A stretch of 64,000 nucleotides of DNA from Hyposmocoma kahamanoa. Taxonomy: Eukaryota > Arthropoda > Insecta > Lepidoptera > Cosmopterigidae. Where the stretch lies: the NCBI RefSeq assembly GCF_003589595.1, contig NW_020654080.1, forward strand, positions 3,815,331 to 3,879,330. The letters are read 5' to 3'. Shown piece after piece: positions 31,025-41,751 of the stretch (positions within the stretch are counted from its first letter, which is position 1; every line of letters begins with the position of its first letter). Below the pieces are notes generated by a model. It was not told the DNA's origin. It ran no database searches and worked only from the letters and a program-made list of their open reading frames with translations. The position numbers and the translations under genes are program-made.

Positions 31025-31432
31025 GGGGGACTAGCATGACAGGGCGCGACTTGCGCGAGAGGGACATAAAGCGCGAGATATTTCTATTCTTGCATGATGG
31101 CTTTCCCGCTATAATGCGAAAGAAGTTCTCTTCTTTTCTTCACCGTGTGCGCGGTAACCGGAACAGCAAACTGATAACACTCGTGAACCGGTTCGATAGT
31201 CCCTTGCTATGGCATCTAATACAAAGGGACATAGGTGTAATTTAAATAAAGTAATTGCATATTATGTGATGTAATTCATATGTACTGTAATTTAAATAAG
31301 TACCGACTAACGTAGTTGCTAAGTCTTACTAACAAATTATGGAAACTTTTTCTGAAATAAAGTATTATTATTATAGAGTATCTCGCGTTTTATGTCGCTC
31401 TCGAGCAAGTCGCACCCTGTCGTACTAGCCCT
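31025..31432. mobile_element. MITE with GGGCGCGACTTGCGCGAG ends, carrying an insert
   Basis: The left end (31025-31080) holds GACTAGCATGACAGGGCGCG and GGACATAAAGCGCGAGATA. The right end (31373-31432) is the inverse, GTATCTCGCGTTTTATGTCG and CACCCTGTCGTACTAGCCC. Short copies of the same MITE at 33641-33757 and 62412-62513 have the two ends almost joined, so the 290 bp between the arms here is an insertion. Confidence 0.8.
31085..31370 (+). mobile_element. non-LTR 3' end inserted in the MITE
   Basis: An open plus-strand frame ends at 31245 with HRVRGNRNSKLITLVNRFDS and PLLWHLIQRDIGVI, then about 100 bp of 3' UTR follow and a CTGAAATAAAGTATTATTATTAT-type tail (31349-31373). This tail form is frequent at the ends of insect non-LTR elements. 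The protein reading as a retrotransposon C-terminus is a guess; the insertion itself is inferred from the empty short MITE copies. Confidence 0.5.
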
Positions 31433-31989
31433 TAGACTCTTAATATAATTTGAACTTTACCCAATTGGTATATGGTTGAAAGTTCAATACCGTCAATACC
31501 TGTTATTGCAAGTTACGACGTTTAGATTTTATATTGAAATTTCATCTATGTGCTGCCATCTAGCGGATAATATCTGAACGATGACAAATTTGAAACGTTC
31601 ATTTAGTTCTCCAAAAAGAGAAGCGATCATATTGCAGCGGTATAATAAATAACGTTTACTTTCGTTTTTAGTAACGTCAAAATAATTACGGTAAACCAAA
31701 ATTTAATAAAATTAAATAAACTTTCTGACTATATGAAACATCACCATAGATAATATTACAAGTGGGACTATCATTTTTGCACTCCAAAGTAGCAAAAGGC
31801 ATGTTTCTACGGTTTTGGAGGTTTAGCGTGAGATAATTGGCACGACCATAACGTACAAGGCGAAAATGGAGGACAGTGCTCATGTTTGCGGACCTCCGCG
31901 AACTGTTGGCATACGTGCTACCCAAACGAAGCACTTCTACTGTATTTATTGTTTTTTGATTGTAACTGACGTACATCGGTGCTAATTAT
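31433..31989. other. unassigned DNA
   Basis: Nothing identified. Confidence 0.3.
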
Positions 31990-32065
31990 TAACTTTTTTA
32001 TAAAAAAAATGACTTCAAAAGTGTGTGGTATTGCATCTATTAGCTAAATTTTATTGAAATCAATT
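31990..32065. repeat. fragment of the GAAGTCGGTTAAAA element
   Basis: AAAATGACTTCAAAAGTGTG, GGTATTGCATCTATTAGCT and TTTATTGAAATCAATTAACGG match the start of the copy at 35270-35560. Confidence 0.55.
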
Positions 32066-32914
32066 AACGGGCTTGATCTCCTAATTTACCGCCACGGGTA
32101 TGGGACCACTACTAAGGTTTTTCTTGGACAAGAATTACCATGACCGATCTGGAGGCCTTTAAATAGGCTTCGGACTCAGGTTGGTCGGGGCAAGGACAAT
32201 TTGTTCAGGTGGGGATTTTCGGATAGTTCGAACCTGGACTGTTTGAGCGGTACGACTCAAACGATGGCCTGCCTCAAATCGTGCTCTGCGTGCCCTAACA
32301 CCTGCATTCACGCACGGTCGGCGTGGCTGAGTTCTGGGCAACAATAGTATCAACTATGTCATCGATACGATAGGTAAAAAGAAGACCTCCAAAACCAAAG
32401 GTAAAAAAAGCAGTCGAATTGAAAAAAAAATGAAAATAAGCTGAATGAATTTTTAATAATCAAATAGAGTATGACGTAGAAGGGCTCTATTTTTAAATTA
32501 GATCGCTCTAGAAAAGTGTGCAAATAGTCGTAATAGCTACGAAAGCGGTCTCTTTTGTTGTAATAACTGCATTTAGCATAAATCGTTAAATTTCCTGATC
32601 TTTCAAGCTTTAACAAGTTAATAATCTAACCTCTTAGATATCGATCTAAACGGCTGCCGAATTGACCTTTTCATTATTATCGCTATAAATTACTGCGCCG
32701 TTTCCCTAGATCTAGCTCTGTCTAGCGTCTAAATGTATGTGCTATAAACGTAGCAACGGCTAGACCACGCGTAAATCTAGATGTAAAACATTACCTAGCC
32801 TTCCGGCTATATTAAGACTATTACGACATCATACAGGCGCCCGAAGTACATTTATTAGAGTGTGAAATTCTGAAAAACGTTTATTGAACGTCACGTTTGA
32901 CCATGACGTAATTA
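32066..32914. other. unassigned DNA
   Basis: 32159-32353 is a GC-richer patch with a 64-codon minus-strand frame of arginine- and proline-rich composition and no recognised motif. The remainder is AT-rich. Confidence 0.3.
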
Positions 32915-33032
32915 TATAATTATTAGTACAAAGATCAAACACTAAGAAAAAAATCCTTCGATCCCGCTGGATTTGAACCAACGTCTTCCAGCAAAACGTG
33001 TCACGGTACGAACTAGCGGACTCTACTTAACT
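32915..33032 (-). repeat. SINE2 copy, truncated
   Basis: ATTAGTACAAAGATCAAACA, TTCGATCCCGCTGGATTTGA (B-box side) and GTCTTCCAGCAAAACGTG. The head is lost. Confidence 0.75.
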
Positions 33033-33640
33033 TTATTTCATATGTGTAACGTACAAACTAGACACGAGTCAAAAAACAGATCGCGCGTCTTCCGGAGAAT
33101 TCTCGCATAGTTACTTTACGTTTTTTTGAGGTACTGTGGTTGCACGTTACACAAAGCTTCATTACGTTATGTACAATTTCGTTACAAAAAGGCGTCTTCA
33201 CTCCATCCCCGTCAATGTAAATTGAGCCTTACTCAGCTTTCAAAAGCGAACATTATTAAGCACCGTTCTCACTGAGGTCGTAAAAAAAGAAAAATGCTCT
33301 TAAAAAATTGCCTAACGCGAATTAGGATGGTGTATTCAGAAGAGATATCATCTTTCGCATTTATTTACATTTTCATTTTCTGTTTATTTATTTTATTTTA
33401 CATATAAGGGCTAAATTTCAATACACAAAAAAAGAATAAACAAATAGTTCTCTATTGATAGAAATTTAATAAGTATGCACATAAGCTTGTAGCTCATTCC
33501 AGCCCACAGCCCTCTTTTACCATCGGATATCTAGACGTACAGCGGGATATCATCCCTTCTTTGTCGACATTCCCTTCAGGCGTACTAAGCGCTTTTAAAA
33601 CACGAGTATATTTAAGGCGCGACTAAATAGGCACTTCTGT
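33033..33640. other. unassigned DNA
   Basis: Nothing identified. Confidence 0.3.
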
Positions 33641-33757
33641 AAGGCAAGCACGATAAGGCGCGACTTGCGCGAGTGCGACATAATGCGCGAGATAGTATAT
33701 CAGTAGCTTGCGCTCTGTGTCGCTCTTGCGTTAGTCGCGCCCTGTCGTGCTAGCCCT
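33641..33757. mobile_element. short MITE with GGCGCGACTTGCGCGAG ends
   Basis: A 117-bp near-palindrome: AAGGCGCGACTTGCGCGAGT and GCGACATAATGCGCGAGATA on the left, TGTGTCGCTCTTGCG, AGTCGCGCCCTGTCGTGC and TAGCCCT on the right. It is the compact form of the element at 31025-31432. Confidence 0.8.
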
Positions 33758-34204
33758 ACTGAGGGAGCTTGTTCCATAGTAGACCCAATCTTTGCTCCAA
33801 GGCTAGGTAGTGGCTAAGAGCGAGTCCATTTACTTTATAAAAACAGTAAACATTAACAATGCACAGTTAGGTAGGACTATAAAGTAGAAAACAAAACATT
33901 CCTACTGCGGCCTAGAAAATCGACGAGCGCGAAATCGGAATGCCCTTCGCTTATCAATAACTGGGTCAGACACACACTAACCTATTTTCAGATATTGATA
34001 CAATACAAACCAACTAAATGTTTATAAAAACGGCACGAATGGTATTCTCCAACTCTACGATATTATACTTTATACTACTTTTAATTAAAAAAATGGCGGG
34101 AATTTGAAGTGAATGTTCACTTAAGATTATGACAACGTTATGGAAAAGTTTTTTGGAAGAAGGACCAGCATGTAAAAGGCAATCGGTATGTAAGCATACA
34201 AGAA
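33758..34204. other. unassigned AT-rich DNA
   Basis: Nothing identified. Confidence 0.3.
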
Positions 34205-34372
34205 GAAATACCTACTAAGTGTTCAAAGTAGTAGTAGCTGTAGAGCTGTAGAGATTTCTGCCGCCAAGCAGTAATGCTAGCATTACTGCGTTTCGGTTTT
34301 GAAGGGTAATAAGGGTGCTGGTGAAATTACAGGCACATGGGGCTTGTCAACTTATGTCTCAGGGTGACTTAA
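34205..34372 (+). repeat. HP repeat, 5' half
   Basis: ATTTCTGCCGCCAAGCAGTA, perfect hairpin-1 stem GCAGTAATG / CATTACTGC with loop CTAG instead of TGAG, then GGTGCTGGTGAAATTACAGG and GTCTCAGGGTGAC. The 5' end is scrambled (GTAGTAGCTGTAGAGCTGTA). Confidence 0.82.
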
Positions 34373-34914
34373 TATCATTAGAAAAAATCTTTTAACGTCT
34401 TTTATTAGCAAGTGAACTAAGTGATGTAAGTGAAAGTGAAAACATAAATAATGACTCCCGCCGCTTAAAAGGCTATTTAAAAAACCCAAAGTTCTTTATG
34501 CTTTTCTACAAGTACATTAAAAACACAATAGAATTTTTTTATTGAGGATTCCGAAAACTAAATGAAGATCTGGCTCAAAGGACTTGTATCGAAGCCAAAA
34601 ATCGTAATAAAAACCTACAATATACCCGACAATGAAAACGTTTGACAGGAAGTCTTCGTACAAGTACTTATGACGGTACTTACCAAATGTTTTTATTTTC
34701 AGTCGGATTTTTTTTGTAAATAAATTGTGGAAATTTTTTAAACTCACGTGTTTTTAAATCCAGAAAGCGGGTATCACGACTCTTTACCAAGGCCGTTACG
34801 AGCTGTAATAATTTCGCGTAGTTTTTGTTATACGCGTACATTTGGATTGTCTTTGTGTATTTTTGAACTTTGCTCGGATTGTTTCACGCATATTAATTAT
34901 TATATTAATTTTTA
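34373..34914. other. unassigned AT-rich DNA
   Basis: Nothing identified. Confidence 0.3.
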
Positions 34915-35135
34915 ACTGTCTCCGTGGCCGAACGGTTACCATGCCGGACTGCCACGCAGAGGTCCCAGGTTCGATTCCTGGGCCGGGCGAAATATTTGTA
35001 TGACCTACATTTATTTCTCTCGTGAGTTTGGGTGTAATTTGTGGTTGTCTATGTGTGTGTCCATGGCACCCGTGACACAGGGCTTCCCTAGTGCGGGGCT
35101 ATGTTGAGTGTGTGCGTTATTATTATTATTAATTG
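34915..35135 (+). repeat. SINE1 reference copy (tRNA-derived)
   Basis: A complete plus-strand copy. The tRNA-like head has A box GTGGCCGAACGGTT (34924-34937) and B box GGTTCGATTCC (34968-34978) inside a perfect T-arm-like CCAGGTTCGATTCCTGG. These are the internal RNA polymerase III promoter of tRNA-derived SINEs. A tRNA-unrelated body (TTTATTTCTCTCGTGAGTTT, GTGGTTGTCTATGTGTGTGT, CCCTAGTGCGGGGCTATGTT) follows, and the tail is TTATTATTATTAATTG. The conserved body across seven copies in the window supports a real family. Confidence 0.92.
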
Positions 35136-35269
35136 TTACGACGTCATTTCCGTAAACAAAATTTCATTATTGTAATGTTGCTCTGATGAATAAATACATT
35201 GTTTAAATCGACACGAGTGGACACTCGGCCTTTCTAACGATTTTGGTAAAAAAAATTATTTTATTGTCT
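35136..35269. other. unassigned DNA
   Basis: Nothing identified. Confidence 0.3.
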
Positions 35270-35560
35270 TTTTTTTTAAATGGTGGTTTATAATAAAATC
35301 GACCTCAAAAGTTCGTGGAATTCCATCTATTTGCCAAGTTCTGTTGGAATCGGTTACCGGAAACTGCAGGAAACCGGATTCAATCCCAAGTTTGCCACCT
35401 TTAGAGGTCCATTAGTGAGGTAACCTTTTTCCAACAAAAAAAAGAATCATCAAAATCGTTCACAAATTTTGTTACGGAGTTATCGCGTAACATACATACA
35501 AAAAAATACAGTCGAACTGAGAACCTCCTGCTTATTTTGAAGTCGGTTAAAAACACAACT
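35270..35560. repeat. GAAGTCGGTTAAAA element, near full length
   Basis: Begins AATAAAATCGACCTCAAAAG and ends TTGAAGTCGGTTAAAAA, so the outer termini are short inverted repeats. Inside, TTCCAACAAAAAAAAGAATC, TTACGGAGTTATCGCGTAAC and GAACTGAGAACCTCCTGC are shared with 61650-61885. A common lepidopteran repeat by memory; its class is uncertain. Confidence 0.65.
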
Positions 35561-35624
35561 GCGAGATAGAAACACTGTGTGGCTCTAGGATTCTACAATA
35601 CAAAATAATTAGTGATACCGCGTG

Positions 35625-35801
35625 TCTCTAGAATATTCCAGAACTCTACTCAATGCTCAAGTCATGACTTGAGTATTGCAGTGAGTACTGAAAATCATAC
35701 TCAAGTCCTTGCCATTAGCGTCGTATTTCCAGTGCTGAAATCATACTCAAGTCTGCTCAAATCCTGACTTGAGCATTGAGTAGAGTTCTGGAATACGACC
35801 G
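35625..35801. mobile_element. PIF/Harbinger-like MITE, older copy
   Basis: Inverted ends GAATATTCCAGAACTCTACT / AGTAGAGTTCTGGAATACGA, each followed inward by TCAATGCTCAAGTCA-like sequence. Same family as 57964-58128, where the target duplication is clear. The left terminus has mutated. Confidence 0.72.
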
Positions 35802-35829
35802 TTAGTGACTTAGTGATTTAAAATAATTT

Positions 35830-35965
35830 ATCAAGTTCTTGGGTTTTCGCGATTATTACACATAGGAAATGAAACTATTTCTTTCGGATCTCAATCGCGT
35901 GTATTTGTTTTTTTCAAACAAACCAACGTTTCGGGCCCTTTACAGGTCCCGTGGTCACAGCTGGC
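35830..35965 (-). repeat. PAL repeat, single arm with 3' part
   Basis: AAGTTCTTGGGTTTTCGCGA, ACATAGGAAATGAAACTATT, GCGTGTATTTGTTTTTTTCA and AACGTTTCGGGCCCTTTACA in order, the inverse of the right half of 20933-21161. Confidence 0.72.
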
Positions 35966-37019
35966 CGTCGCTCGGAATACAATAGTACATTTGTTTTCAA
36001 GCAAACAGTTCCCCAAGCGGAATTAGGTCCCATATACGGTATATATACCTGGGACGATGTGACCTTACATCGTCATCCCATCTTTTTATCGCCTTTTCTA
36101 CGGTTCCTGGCCCCTTGTTTTTAAATTTTGAATCGTTCTTTAATTCCTTTGCCTCGTCATTCAGATTTTTTTCGTTTCATCGCCACTCCCTGCTTGATCG
36201 CCGGAGAGAGCACGTCTCCTCTTCAAATTTCGATCCGTCTACCAGTTACCAAAAACCTCTTGAGCGATAAACATTTGTACAACTTTAAAATATTTTTTAT
36301 AAAGCAGGATTTATTCTAACTATTTCTTTTGAATTTTACTCTCGCCAAGCAAGATGTGTGGAGCCACCAGCGCGTGACACGCCTTTCATACCTTATAACT
36401 AACTTCCTATTAAACTTGGCTCTGAAAGAGTTCATAACAATTCCTAACGGGGCCTAACCCTGCGTAAGTTGAATTTATTAGTGCTTACCAAACGCCTTAG
36501 GGCTTGAAAGTGGTTGTGGAAAATCTAGATGACATTTAGAGCGTAGGATCGTTATGAAAATATTGGAATTCTAACTAGATCGAATCTTTGTGGCCAAGTT
36601 TGGTAGATTTGTGTTAATATAGTATAAAAACTTTTTACATATTTTTTACCGATAAAGTCTTCCAAATCACCGGGACGTTTTGCCCTAAGAAATATTGGAT
36701 AATGAATTCTACAGTGTAGAGGAATTTCTTTTAAAGAAATTGTAATTATGTTTCAATTTTGGACATTTGTATTTTGAAAATATTTAATTTTTATTTGTAT
36801 TTTTTGTAGTTCGTATTTTTCTTTTAATTATTTTATTTTATATTATTATTGTTTGCATTAATGACGATCATGTTCGAATTGTAATATTATGAAATTGATA
36901 ATATGAAATAAATGATTCTATTCTTGTACAAAGTTATTGATAATAATTTTTGTTTATTGGTTATTACCAGATACTGGTATGTACATGTTATATTTATCTA
37001 AACCTCATGTAATATATAG
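35966..37019. other. unassigned AT-rich DNA
   Basis: No gene or familiar repeat. Confidence 0.3.
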
Positions 37020-37325
37020 GTTTATTTGTAAAATAATAAGAACCACCAGTTTTATACAACTATTATGCAACTTCTGCGTACTTGGATGACAAAAATCCGG
37101 GGTAGTGACACGCTTAGTTTTCAGGTATTCTCGATCTTAGATCTTTAAATTAAGTATTTTAATGATAAATGTATTCAAATGTATATTTACAAAGAGCGAC
37201 CCCTAGAGTTTCTTGCTCATTCTTCTCAGGGGAATCTGCCTTACAAATGAGCAGTAGAATTTAATCAGCATGACGATTTCAAGTGTAATTTTGTTCACCT
37301 ATGAAATAAAGATTATTTTACTTTG
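37020..37325 (+). repeat. non-LTR 3' end (58.5-kb family)
   Basis: CTGCGTACTTGGATGACAAA, ATGTATATTTACAAAGAGCG, CTTGCTCATTCTTCTCAGGG and CATGACGATTTCAAGTGTAA match, in inverse, 58530-58745. It ends in GAAATAAAGATTATTTTA, a plausible polyadenylation signal and A-rich tail. A 3' fragment only. Confidence 0.68.
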
Positions 37326-37795
37326 ACTAACATCATGAACAACTTTTGTTCCCAGAGTTTTAATAATTCGTAAAATTTTACTTTTATACAAAAATTAAAA
37401 TCTTTAGATAGATTGCTCTAAACAGTCATAACTGTGTGCAAAACGCAAGAGCGCGGGTGGGGGTCACCGGGGAGGACTTGCACGTTTGAACTTACTACAT
37501 TACTAACAAATGCAGATCTAAAAAGTATCAAATAGTATAATAAAAACTTTAAAGTTTATTCTTGGCAATTTTATTACGTTTTCTAAAAACTTATGGAACG
37601 AAAGTTGTTGTTTCTGATGTTAAGAATATAGTCCTGCGAGGTTGTTTGTATTTTAAAAATAACCCTATATATAGGGTGGATGATGCGTCTCCCTAAAATC
37701 CCGTGACGATTAAAAAGGGCAAAAAATGAAAACAAAAAACACATTATTATTTTTTTAAATAAACTAATTTTATTTTACAGGGAGGTATGGTTCTC
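37326..37795. other. unassigned AT-rich DNA
   Basis: Nothing identified. Confidence 0.3.
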
Positions 37796-37922
37796 TCTAT
37801 AGTAGCAGTAGCCTTACCTATTTCTACCTCCAAGCAGTAATGTGAGCATTACTGCGTTCCGGTTTAGACGGGTAAGGGTGCTGATGAAATTACAGGCACA
37901 TGGGACTCGTCAACTTATGTCA
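37796..37922 (+). repeat. HP repeat, 5' half with internal deletion
   Basis: AGTAGCAGTAGCCTTACCTA shows a deletion of the CTCCTTGTGAAAGAG segment. Hairpin 1 is perfect (GCAGTAATG / CATTACTGC, loop TGAG at 37835-37856), and GGCACATGGGACTCGTCAAC follows. Confidence 0.82.
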
Positions 37923-38362
37923 CGTGTTACGTTCTTGTATTGATTGTATTGCAGACAAACACAGTCTACAAACAAATAAACTATCTCCACAATTACTTTA
38001 TAGAATTCTGTACAGAGATTGATTTAGATTCGAAAAAAAATAATTTTAATTTTCGATGTGTAAGGACTATTTCATATGAAAATATTATTTTCCTTATTAT
38101 TCATACAAAGTCCAGTCGAGTCCAGTCAGACTGAAGGAATTTTTCTGTTTGTTTGTTCTATCTTTGTATATACTATAATACTAATAACAAACAAGTGGAA
38201 TATCATAAGAAAATAAATGAATATCATAGTGGTAAAAACATCATGATGTTCAATCAAATATAGTAGTTTATGTGGCTGTTACATAATGAAAGGCATTAAA
38301 ATACGAGTGAGGGTTCTAAACATCTCACGAATGTTTTAATGCCTATTTATGTCCAGATACAA
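37923..38362. other. unassigned DNA with a SINE2 remnant
   Basis: 38125-38195 (AGACTGAAGGAATTTTTCTG, ATAACAAACAAGTGGAATAT) looks like a SINE2 3' part. The rest is unassigned. Confidence 0.35.
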
Positions 38363-38867
38363 TCGAGTATATAACCAGAAATAGAGACGAAATGTCATTT
38401 AATTTATTTCAAAACTACTCTGCCATATCATTGCTGTGATAACTGTGCTCCGATTGGCTAGCCCGAGTTCGAAACAATTGACGGGTGTCGTCAATGGGTG
38501 TCGTCTACTGTTTCACTTCAAAAAGACCAGTTAACTTGAGCTTTGCTATAATGGACGAAAATTGCAAAATTACATATTTAACATTTAATTACCGATGAAA
38601 TGCGATTTCGTTTGTTTTGTAATTAGATGTTTTGCTGTTTTTCCCACACCACCGAATAGAACAGCACAGCATTGTTAGAGATATTATCTTTGTTACAATA
38701 AATACAGAATATTTTTTGGAATATACGGAGACGTACACATAGGTCAGTAGTTGGCCTGTCTATATTTCAGTGCAAACGGGAGTTGATATTTATAAGAGCT
38801 GTATTGCTAATGTGTTGCCAGGAATGTATGGCCCTTATTTCGTCTCTATTTCTGGTTATATACTCGA
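38363..38867. mobile_element. 505-bp element with perfect 31-bp TIRs
   Basis: TCGAGTATATAACCAGAAAT plus AGAGACGAAAT at 38363-38393 is repeated exactly in inverse orientation at 38837-38867. The interior has no coding potential and does not match other repeats in the window. Perfect identity of the arms suggests a recent insertion or continuing selection. No target duplication is obvious, so the element type is open. Confidence 0.72.
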
Positions 38868-39049
38868 AGCTACATACATATTATAAACTCTCTGTGATGT
38901 GTTCAGGAACCGCAAGTTACGACTGGCGAAATGGCGGCAAATATAAACTTTTCTCACGCATGTCACACAACCGTAGTTTTTATTTTTAATTTGTTGACAA
39001 ACTAGAATCGGCCCCAACTATCATATCGTTCGATATCGTGTAACGTGTG
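38868..39049. other. unassigned DNA
   Basis: Nothing identified. Confidence 0.3.
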
Positions 39050-39135
39050 AAATTATAATAAATATACGCGATTTAAATCCGGAAAAATAGTTTCATTTCC
39101 TATTTGTAACAATCGCGAAAACCCATTGACTTACA
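39050..39135 (+). repeat. PAL repeat, 3' part
   Basis: AAATATACGCGATTTAAATCC, AATAGTTTCATTTCCTATTT and GTAACAATCGCGAAAACCC. A displaced end (GCGAAAACCTAAGAACTAGA) lies at 39351-39370, so 215 bp were inserted between them. Confidence 0.65.
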
Positions 39136-39370
39136 AATAAATGGACGACGGGTCTAATACAAAAACCACGAAAAAAATGTCCCAAGTCAACCTATTCGAA
39201 ATTTAAATTGTAATGTCATCGCAGTATCGCGCTGTCAGTAGAACAAATGAAGACTAAAGCGGAGTGTCGCGCTCTGTATACGATTTTAGCGCCTTACAAG
39301 TGCGGACACTTTTTAGCGCGGACCCGACGTCCATATAATTGTAAGTCAATGCGAAAACCTAAGAACTAGA

Positions 39371-39597
39371 CGTGTGAAATTGTCAAAATTGTTTGCTATT
39401 GACATTTCATTTGGAATAAAACTTCATCTCGACTGATATTATAATTGAGGTCAAATCAAATTGTTTTGTTTTTCAGAGATATTCGAAATTTGAATGTAAT
39501 AATAACATCGAATTCAATGTTAATATAAAGCAATAATAACATTTTCACAGAGAAATTTGTTCTAACGAAACAGTTTACCTTTATGCTGGTCGTAATT
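39371..39597. other. unassigned AT-rich DNA
   Basis: Nothing identified. Confidence 0.3.
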
Positions 39598-40150
39598 TGC
39601 GGTTTTTGAACATAGTGCAGTGGGTTCGAACCCGGGATCGCACTTCTGAGCTTTTCGGAATTTATGTGCGAAATTTAATTTGAATTGTGCCACTAGCTTT
39701 TCGGTGAAAGAAAAACGTCGTGATAAAACCTGGACGTCGAAGAAGGTTCACAACCTTCGGAAGACGTGTGAAGTCCCCAACCCGCATTGGGCCAGCGTGG
39801 CGGGACGAACATGTCGTGCGTCTGGTGGCAAAGGACACGCCTGTCCATAACATTTGCTGTGCCATTCAGAGCTTTAAATTACAAAGATCTGAGGGGCACT
39901 GCCACTGCGCCCGACACCCTGAGACATAAGTTGACAAATCCCATGTGCCTGTAATTTCACCTGCGCCCTGCGAAACCGGAACGCATTAATGCTCATATTA
40001 CTGCTTTGGCGACGGAAATAGGTAAGGTGGCAGTAATTCCCTGGACGAACTCATTCACAAGGAGCCTACTGCTACTAAACCTACTTAACCCTCGCATGAG
40101 AGGAGACTCGTGCTTAGCAGTGGAATGTTTTAAACTGGTTAATGATGATA
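39598..40150 (+). repeat. RTE-like tail repeat split by an HP copy
   Basis: Before the break: GTGGGTTCGAACCCGGGATC, GGAATTTATGTGCGAAATTT, GAAGACGTGTGAAGTCCCCA and CCGCATTGGGCCAGCGTGG (to 39800). After it: CTCGCATGAGAGGAGACTCG, TGCTTAGCAGTGGAATGTTT and GGTTAATGATGATA (40083-40150). These two parts are contiguous in the family as I know it, and the HP copy at 39801-40076 is the later insertion. Confidence 0.65.
39801..40076 (-). repeat. HP repeat, near full, inserted in RTE-like tail
   Basis: Minus strand: CGGGACGAACATGTCGTGCG, AGGACACGCCTGTCCATAAC, GAGGGGCACTGCCACTGCGC, AAATCCCATGTGCCTGTAAT and CTCATTCACAAGGAGCCTAC then TGCTACT. The junctions define both ends of an HP copy: CGGGACGAAC at the 3' side and GTAGCAGTAG at the 5' side. 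Confidence 0.82.
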
Positions 40151-40789
40151 TATTATTTTCCTTTCAATTTTCTATTAGTTGAGACTATGTTTAGAACTAT
40201 CATATTGGTTTAGGTCTAATGATTCTGTAATCATCATCAACATAATGGTTTTGTTCACTTCTTAACAGTGAATTGAGTCAGCAAATGTTATATGTTATTA
40301 ATTTGTTGATATACTGTTGATAGATGTGTTCTTATGGATTTTGTATTGGTTTGAATTAATATGAAAGCTTAAGAGTCTAGCGCAGTTTTTACTGTTACCC
40401 AGGAACTATGGAATTACATGTTTTAATTTAAAATTGAAAATTCAAGTTTGACCCGCTTGAACACGAATTTTCCACTTTAGGTCAAAACTTTCGTAGTTTC
40501 CATTGATGTTACGAAGCCGATTATTTTGTGAGTTAAAGTGCAATTCATAAAGATTGAGTTACAGAATAAATCCCGAAAAAATGTACAAATTGAAATAAAA
40601 AAAAAGTTTTTAGTGTTTTTTTTATTGATCCGGTTGTAAATGTCTAAAAATCCATTAAAGAAAAATCATGACTCGGAAACTACGAAAATTCGCGGAATAT
40701 ACGTGGGGGTATCCACCCCTTAATATGGGGCACCTAAATTTTATTTTTGGACGTCGCTGCACCGGCCACCCTGTGTATTAATATCTTTA
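40151..40789. other. unassigned DNA
   Basis: Ends with ACCGGCCACCCTGTGTATT (40758-40776), which looks like a transposon terminus, but I could not find its partner. Confidence 0.3.
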
Positions 40790-41095
40790 GTTAGGCTGTT
40801 CGAAAAAAAAGGCCAGATCAAGAGCACCCTTAACCGTCGAAAATGTATGAAAGCATTTATTCGTGTTGAAAAGGCGAACGATGTGTGTCAGGGCCGTAGG
40901 GAGGAAGAGTGATGGAAAATTGGCTCCAAATAATTGAACGCTGCAAACGTGCTCGCGGTGGTCATATGAACGAGATCGAATTCCATTTTTAAATGTAGCA
41001 GTTGTGTTCCACCTGGAAGAATTTTCAGCTCGATTTCTCAATTATTTTCCGTTTTATTGAAATACAAAACTGTTATATCTTTATTGAAAAACCCT
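40790..41095 (+). pseudogene. mariner-like transposase C-terminus and right end
   Basis: A plus-strand frame at 40912-40992 reads MENWLQIIERCKRARGG then HMNEIEFHF and a stop. RARGGHMNEIEFH is the standard end of one branch of insect mariner-like transposases. After it, TTGAAATACAAAACTG and TTTATTGAAAAACCCTATA (41077-41095) resemble the terminal repeat of the mariner at 9248-9739. Catalytic residues and the left terminus are absent. Related to, but distinct from, the 9.2-kb element. Confidence 0.68.
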
Positions 41096-41751
41096 ATACA
41101 TAATATTGCATCTTGTTTTATTACCAAGTCAGCCTTGTGAAGCTAAGTAACATAACTCAAGTTCTATGTTTGTACAACGTCATACAATACAGCATCTTTG
41201 TTAACAGGAAAATCGGTTCCTACTAGAAACATCTATAAAATTTAACTGGCGAGTTGTAAATAAATGTTTATTACCCCAATTGCAGTCAACATCACTGGGG
41301 TTTACACTTTGGGCTTTTGGGCCGTCTTATCGTAAACTGTATAAGGGTCGGACCACACATCGCCCCTGTCATCGCTAACTGAGCAAGACGTAACTTGCGA
41401 ACTTACTGACCTTTCAAACTACATAACTCAACTAACCGTCGTATGTTTACCAATATTGGATGTGAATTTAACTCGAGTTTGGCACAGGATACATTGAAGA
41501 TGCGAAGTGCTTAACTAAAACTACGTTGCTAGAAATGGCGAACTTTAACCTAAAACCCGCTAAGTGATTCTTTAAAGCAAAAAAAGAAACACAAAGGTGT
41601 TTCTTCGATCTCAGTATCAATATCTAAGATCCCCGTAATGGGACGTATACAGGGTGTAATCGTTAAGTGTGCCCAGGGGATAATTCCATAAATATAAGAG
41701 ATATCAAAAAGCTTTTAATTTATATCGAAAGTACGTTACCTAATGAGTATT
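41096..41751. other. unassigned DNA
   Basis: Nothing identified. Confidence 0.3.

Noticed and set aside
34920..34995. Functional tRNA gene (A and B boxes present)
   Set aside because: The anticodon and acceptor stems do not pair properly and the head continues into the SINE1 body found in six other copies.
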